Below are positions 60,060-64,000 of a stretch of 64,000 bases of DNA, piece by piece. The DNA lies in NCBI GenBank assembly GCA_020634435.1, contig JACKBS010000015.1:62001-126000 (forward strand). Reading direction: 5' to 3'. Under the pieces are notes generated by a model that worked only from the letters and a program-made list of their open reading frames with translations, was not told the origin of the DNA and ran no database searches. This DNA is from Ardenticatenaceae bacterium. Its GTDB lineage: Bacteria > Chloroflexota > Anaerolineae > Promineifilales > Promineifilaceae. Made by a program: the position numbers and the translations under genes. How positions within the stretch are numbered: the stretch's first letter is position 1; each line of letters opens with the position of its first letter.

Positions 60060-61160
60060 ATGAAACCAAGAATTTTGCTGCTCCTAACTGTTTCTCTGGC
60101 TATCCTGGTGGCCTGTGCCGGTGAGACACAAACTGTGGAAGTGACCCGCGTGGTCACGCAGGAAGTGGCGGTGGAAGTTACCCGCGTGGTGAGCGAGGTG
60201 AGCACCGTCGAGGTGCCGGTGGAAGTGACCCGGCTGGTCGAAGTTGAAGTGGTAGCCACCCCTACCCCGGCTGAAGTGGAAGCAACGGCCGTTCCCGAAG
60301 CAACAGTCGAACCTACGGCCGAACCCATCGCCGAGAGCAACATCTACGTCGTGCAATCTGGTGATAACCTGTCCATCATTGCCACCAAAACCGGCGTCGC
60401 CGTCGCCGACATTCTGACCGCTAACAACATCACCAGTGGCACACTGCTGGCCGTGGGTCAGGAATTGGTCATCCCCGGCTGGTCAGGTGAAATTGTCGCT
60501 GAAGTGCCTACAGTGGACGTGGCCTCAGTTCCCGCCGCACCGCCGCCAACCAGCGCCGAGTTGGTACCGGTTGGCCCCAATCTGCTGCCAAACCCATCGT
60601 TTGAAGAAGATTGGTACTTCTTCCAGGGCGTATCCGAATGGCAAATTCCCAATAACTGGCTGCTAGCCGTGGACGAAGGCCCCAACACGCTGGAAGGCGG
60701 CTCAGGCGGCACCTTCCTCCGGCCAGAAATTCGCGTGGTGCCCAAAACCGACATTCCTCCATCAGAACATCCCCTGTTTGTCTTTGATGGGCAAAACACG
60801 ATCAAAGCGTTTAAGGGCGGCGCACCGACTAACTTTGCCATCTTCACCGACATCACCTTGCAGCCCGGACGCTACCGCATGACGATTAACTTCTTCCCCG
60901 ACATCGTGGCGCAGTACAACGGCGGCACCAAGATTTGGGCCGTACAAGATTTATCATCTGAAGCACGGGTGATTGTAGACAACGAGGGGACTGGTTGGAT
61001 TGTGCCGCAGGCTGGCAGCAAAGCCACCCTCACCTACGACTTTGTCGTCGATGAAGCACGCACGGTGCGCGTAGGTGGCGCTTTCCGCAGCCGGTTTATC
61101 AACCACAACAACGGCTGGTTCCTGGACGCCTGGTCCTTGCAAGCGTTGGGCAACCCGTAG
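60060..61160 (+). CDS. LysM lipoprotein with VEVTRVV repeats and C-terminal jelly-roll-like domain
   Basis: A 366-residue lipoprotein: signal peptide with lipobox LVAC (Cys19), then heptad-like repeats VEVTRVVTQEV, VEVTRVVSEVSTVEV (about 24-66), a Pro/Glu/Thr linker, a LysM domain (about 94-138: YVVQSGDNLSIIATKTGVAVA) and a C-terminal domain (about 170-364) starting NLLPNPSFEEDWYFFQ, like a carbohydrate-binding module. The repeats are common in Chloroflexota lipoproteins. It may anchor to peptidoglycan and to polysaccharide. Confidence 0.88.
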   Translation: MKPRILLLLTVSLAILVACAGETQTVEVTRVVTQEVAVEVTRVVSEVSTVEVPVEVTRLVEVEVVATPTPAEVEATAVPEATVEPTAEPIAESNIYVVQSGDNLSIIATKTGVAVADILTANNITSGTLLAVGQELVIPGWSGEIVAEVPTVDVASVPAAPPPTSAELVPVGPNLLPNPSFEEDWYFFQGVSEWQIPNNWLLAVDEGPNTLEGGSGGTFLRPEIRVVPKTDIPPSEHPLFVFDGQNTIKAFKGGAPTNFAIFTDITLQPGRYRMTINFFPDIVAQYNGGTKIWAVQDLSSEARVIVDNEGTGWIVPQAGSKATLTYDFVVDEARTVRVGGAFRSRFINHNNGWFLDAWSLQALGNP

Positions 61161-61199
61161 CAAGAAACATCCATCAGCTAAAAATAGTTCACGCAAAGG

Positions 61200-61230
61200 C
61201 GCAAAGGATTTGAGTTTCCTTTGCGTTTTT
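61200..61230 (+). terminator. Terminator of the LysM lipoprotein gene
   Basis: CGCAAAGGA (61200-61208) pairs with TCCTTTGCG (61217-61225), loop of eight, then TTTTT. It is built from a CGCAAAG-type repeat that also has an inverted outer arm (GTTCACGCAAAGG / TTTTGTGTGAAC). Confidence 0.85.
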
Positions 61231-61342
61231 GTGTGAACTTTACTCACAGTTTGTTCGTGAACTTCAGGTCGAGTTGATACGGCCGTTCCCCACAAAATCC
61301 GCTACAATACCGTCCCACACTTTACAACATAAGGAGCAGCGG

Positions 61343-63778
61343 ATGACTCAAATTCCATCCCATTTTCAACTAGATTTTAATCCAATCGCCAACCCAGAAG
61401 CCGTTGTAGTCGCCGGATCGGCCCGGTTTACCGTGTTTACTTCGCGCCTCATTCGGCTGGAGTATGACGAAAACGGCCGTTTCCAAGACGCACCCTCGCA
61501 ACCCTTTTGGTACCGCAACCAGCCCGTGCCGTCGTTTGAACAAGAGGTGGTAAACGGCCGTCTCACTCTCACCACCGAACATTTGCAGCTGCGCTACCAG
61601 ATTGGCAAACCATTTTCCGCCAAAAGCTTGCAAATCACCCTCAAAGACAGCGGCACCGTCTGGCACTTTGGCGACAAAAATCCAAATAACCTGCGCGGCA
61701 CCTACCGCACCCTGGACGAAGTCAGCGGCAGCACGCCCCTGGAGCAAGGGCTGCTCTCCCGCAGCGGCTGGGCGCTGGTAGACGATTCGCGCACGCTCAT
61801 TTTCAACCAGGACGGCTGGCTGGAACCCCGCCCGAACCCGGATGCGCTCGATCTTTATTTTTTTGGCTATGGGCAGGCGTACAACGACTGCCTGCGCGAC
61901 TACTTCGCCCTCACTGGCCCGGTGCCGCTGCTGCCGCGCTGGGCGCTGGGCAACTGGTGGAGCCGCTACTGGGAATACACCGAGGCGGAGCTCACCCAAC
62001 TCATGCGCGATTTCCGCGCGCACGACATTCCGCTCTCCGTTTGCATTGTGGATATTGATTGGCATCTGGCGGGTTGGACTGGCTACACCTGGCATCGCGA
62101 CCGGTTTCCCGATCCGCCTGCCTTCATCCGCTGGCTGCATGAGCAAGGGCTAAAAACCGCCCTTAACCTGCATCCCGCCGACGGGGTTGGCCCGCATGAA
62201 GCGCAGTACCAGGCCATGGCCGAGCGGCTGGGCGTTGCCGCCGATGGCGAATTTATCCCCTTCGACATTGCCAACCCCGATTTTGCCAACGCCTACTTTG
62301 AACTGCTGCACCATCCCTACGAAGCCGATGGCGTCGATTTTTGGTGGATGGATTGGCAGCAGGGCGAGTTGAGCAGCATGCCAGGCCTGGACCCACTGTG
62401 GTGGCTCAACCACCTGCATTTTTATGACATTGCGCGGACGGGGGATAAACGGCCGTTTGTCTTCTCGCGTTGGGGTGGCCTGGGCAACCATCGCTACCCG
62501 ATTGGCTTCTCCGGCGACACCTTTGTCGATTGGGACAGCCTTAACTTCCAGCCGTTTTTCACCGCTACCGCCGCCAACGTCGGCTACAGCTGGTGGAGCC
62601 ACGACATCGGCGGGCACATGTTTGGCCTGGAAGACCCAGAACTGTACGCACGCTGGGTGCAGTACGGCGTGTTTAGCCCGATCTTCCGGCTGCATAGCAC
62701 CAAAATCAAGTACCACGACCGTCGCCCCTGGGGGCAAGATGCCGAGACGCTGGCCGTCACCCGTGAGGCGATGCAGCTGCGCCACGCCCTCATCCCGTAC
62801 CTGTACAGCCTCTCCTGGCGCAACGCCACACAGCACCAGGCGCCCATCCGCCCGATGTACCACGACTATCCCGGCCGCGACGAAGCATACCTTTGCCCGC
62901 AGCAGTACACCTACGGCCCAGACCTCATCGCCGCACCGCACACCACGCCCGCCGACCCGGACACGCGGCTCAGCCGCCAGGTGGTCTGGCTGCCGCCGGG
63001 CACCTGGCATCACTTCTTTACCGGTGAACAGTTTGAAGGGGACAGCTGGCAGGTGCAATACGGCCGTCTCCAAGACATCCCCCTCTTTGCCAAAGCCGGG
63101 GCGATTGTTCCGCTGGGGCCAAAAGTTGGCTGGGGCGGCCTGGACAACCCCGAGGTGATCGATCTACACTGCTTTGCTGGAGCATCGGGTGAATTTACCC
63201 TGTACGAAGATGATGGCGAATCGCTGGCCTACCAGCAGGGCAGCTACGCCCTCACCACCTACCGGCAAGACTGGCAAGAGGATGAGATGGTGGTGACGAT
63301 AACGGCCGTTTCTGGTGATCCCACCCACGTGCCCAACAATCGTCAATACCGCCTGCACCTGCGCGGCATCAGCGGCAGCGCCACCCTCAGCGCCCGGCTC
63401 GATGGCCAATCGGTTGAACTCGATGCGACTTACGACCCAGCCACAGAAAGTTGGCAAACCGCACCCATCACCGTGCCGCCGACGAGTGAGTTGGTGGTGA
63501 AGGGTAACGGCCGTAACCTGCTTAACCCACGCAATCGCCTGCGGGAAAACCTAGAAAAGCTGCTGTGGGCCTTCCGGCTAGAAGTACTCGTCAAGAACGC
63601 CATCGACTACAACCTTGCTGAAGTGATGGCCGATCCCAACTATATGGAGACTTGGGAAGCGCAGCTAAAACCCGCGCACGTACAAGCGTTCCGCGAGCTC
63701 ATCCTGCAAGCAGGCAGCCACACCCTGCCGGAATTTGCTGGCGGGCAAACGGTTCATTGGAATAACAGAGAAAAATAG
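61343..63778 (+). CDS. Glycoside hydrolase family 31 (alpha-glucosidase/xylosidase type)
   Basis: An 811-residue enzyme: N-terminal beta domain (to about 200), TIM barrel, and beta-sandwich C-terminal domains to about 720. The catalytic nucleophile is Asp337 in VDFWWMDWQQG, the acid/base Asp392 in IGFSGDTFVDW; WWSHDIGGHMFG and ARWVQYGVFSPIFRLHS (in part) complete the active site. There is no signal peptide, so it acts in the cytoplasm. The last 100 residues are an extra helical tail. ATG 61343 has AAGGAG at 61331-61336; a frame to 61229 is rejected. Confidence 0.93.
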   Translation: MTQIPSHFQLDFNPIANPEAVVVAGSARFTVFTSRLIRLEYDENGRFQDAPSQPFWYRNQPVPSFEQEVVNGRLTLTTEHLQLRYQIGKPFSAKSLQITLKDSGTVWHFGDKNPNNLRGTYRTLDEVSGSTPLEQGLLSRSGWALVDDSRTLIFNQDGWLEPRPNPDALDLYFFGYGQAYNDCLRDYFALTGPVPLLPRWALGNWWSRYWEYTEAELTQLMRDFRAHDIPLSVCIVDIDWHLAGWTGYTWHRDRFPDPPAFIRWLHEQGLKTALNLHPADGVGPHEAQYQAMAERLGVAADGEFIPFDIANPDFANAYFELLHHPYEADGVDFWWMDWQQGELSSMPGLDPLWWLNHLHFYDIARTGDKRPFVFSRWGGLGNHRYPIGFSGDTFVDWDSLNFQPFFTATAANVGYSWWSHDIGGHMFGLEDPELYARWVQYGVFSPIFRLHSTKIKYHDRRPWGQDAETLAVTREAMQLRHALIPYLYSLSWRNATQHQAPIRPMYHDYPGRDEAYLCPQQYTYGPDLIAAPHTTPADPDTRLSRQVVWLPPGTWHHFFTGEQFEGDSWQVQYGRLQDIPLFAKAGAIVPLGPKVGWGGLDNPEVIDLHCFAGASGEFTLYEDDGESLAYQQGSYALTTYRQDWQEDEMVVTITAVSGDPTHVPNNRQYRLHLRGISGSATLSARLDGQSVELDATYDPATESWQTAPITVPPTSELVVKGNGRNLLNPRNRLRENLEKLLWAFRLEVLVKNAIDYNLAEVMADPNYMETWEAQLKPAHVQAFRELILQAGSHTLPEFAGGQTVHWNNREK

Positions 63779-63815
63779 GGGGAAAGTTGGCTCAACCCCA
63801 CCTGAGTTAGCAAAT

Positions 63816-63850
63816 GAGGTGTGCAAGTTTTGACCTGCGCACCTCGTTTT
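63816..63850 (+). terminator. Terminator of the GH31 gene
   Basis: GAGGTGTGCA (63816-63825) pairs with TGCGCACCTC (63836-63845) with one wobble pair, then GTTTT. Confidence 0.7.
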
Positions 63851-63859
63851 ATGCAAAGA

Positions 63860-64000
63860 CTAGGGCTGATTCAGTGCCGCGCTGCGATCCAACGCCGCTG
63901 CGGGCAAATCACCCGATATCACTGGCGGCAGCACCGCCGCCGCGCTGGACTGGAAGGACACATCATCAACAAACAGATTGCTGTTCAAAGAACCATTTGT
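63860..64000 (-). CDS. C-terminal end of a secreted or surface protein (partial)
   Basis: An open frame of 46 residues to the stop at 63860, cut by the window edge. It contains SNLFVDDVSFQSSAA, the typical last strand of a carbohydrate-binding jelly-roll domain, and a low-complexity tail (PAAALDRSAALNQP). It is convergent with the GH31 gene, with the terminator between them. Confidence 0.6.
   Translation of the reverse strand, partial: TNGSLNSNLFVDDVSFQSSAAAVLPPVISGDLPAAALDRSAALNQP

Larger units (their letters stand above)
1..64000. repeat. Dispersed palindromic octamer ACGGCCGT across the whole window
   Basis: The palindrome ACGGCCGT, usually within AACGGCCGTT, recurs through the window in genes and intergenic DNA alike. 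By eye I find about 19 copies in the first 10 kb (for example near 1268, 2040, 2101, 2578, 2756, 3296, 3508, 3958, 4027, 4889, 5467, 5518, 5951, 6364, 7322, 8183, 8622, 9198 and 9302) and similar density later; random expectation for an 8-mer is about 0.15 per 10 kb. In genes it is read in different frames as Asn-Gly-Arg, Thr-Ala-Val or Arg-Pro-Phe, so selection is on the DNA and not the protein. It resembles in behaviour the HIP1 octamer of cyanobacteria. Confidence 0.9.

Noticed and set aside
62150..63073. 307-codon minus-strand frame opposite the GH31 gene
   Set aside because: Shadow; the GH31 catalytic motifs are on the plus strand.

Overview
The window is about 64 kb of mid-to-high-GC bacterial chromosome with densely packed genes on both strands. 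I infer a Chloroflexota bacterium of the Anaerolineae/Caldilineae/Promineifilales type. The reasons are a lipoprotein with VEVTRVV-type heptad repeats, a YLPFVIR-like motif in a secreted protein, many 7-8 bp period repeats that fold into hairpins, and the mix of gene families. No rRNA, tRNA, CRISPR array or phage was recognised.

Layout. 55-2496: a TetR regulator divergent from a YceI protein, with two matching operators over a strong promoter, then a ring-cleaving-dioxygenase-like protein. 2521-6900: two divergent two-component systems, one OmpR type and one NarL type. 7118-17978: a sulfur operon on the plus strand: TusA-like carrier, fused FeS/NrfD subunit, large molybdopterin oxidoreductase, DUF1641 protein, type II sulfide:quinone oxidoreductase, persulfide dioxygenase with two rhodanese domains, two YeeE-type half transporters and a TorD-type chaperone. 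18087-22061: XRE regulator with membrane partner, an unknown membrane-anchored protein, threonine synthase and a luciferase-like monooxygenase. 22065-27083: a nucleoside-type ABC importer. 27389-40113: an acyl-CoA synthetase/GNAT fusion, PyrE, a Cys/Met-metabolism PLP enzyme, small membrane proteins, a CBS protein, and CarA-CarB. 40114-49952: alpha/beta hydrolase, DUF58 protein, an inserted-looking segment (SDR, dead transposase, FAD oxidoreductase), TgpA-like transglutaminase and a histidine kinase. 50140-64000: a zinc-ribbon/beta-propeller membrane protein with a late frameshift, two PIG-L deacetylases, a Ca-type P-ATPase, a MerR-controlled pair, a DUF309 fusion, a bacterial expansin, a LysM lipoprotein, a GH31 glycosidase and the end of another secreted protein.

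The genes of the sulfur operon fit one pathway. SQR oxidises sulfide to persulfide, the dioxygenase/rhodanese protein oxidises persulfide and moves sulfur, the YeeE halves import a thiosulfate-like compound, TusA carries sulfur, and the molybdoenzyme with its FeS/membrane subunit links a sulfur oxyanion or polysulfide to the quinone pool, matured by the TorD-like chaperone.

The strongest candidate for something new is in the persulfide dioxygenase. Its reading frame is interrupted by a single in-frame TGA exactly where relatives have a conserved Cys (GSxCG). The frame continues intact through both rhodanese domains, and a 7-bp hairpin with an AGGU loop follows the TGA with the spacing of a bacterial SECIS. 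This could be a selenocysteine form of the enzyme; a point mutation or sequencing error is the alternative. Also notable are a palindrome ACGGCCGT present at roughly two per kb, repeat hairpins inserted in frame into CarA, CarB and the molybdoenzyme, a MerR-type promoter with a 19-bp spacer, an expansin, and a structured RNA candidate with a CCUCC loop.
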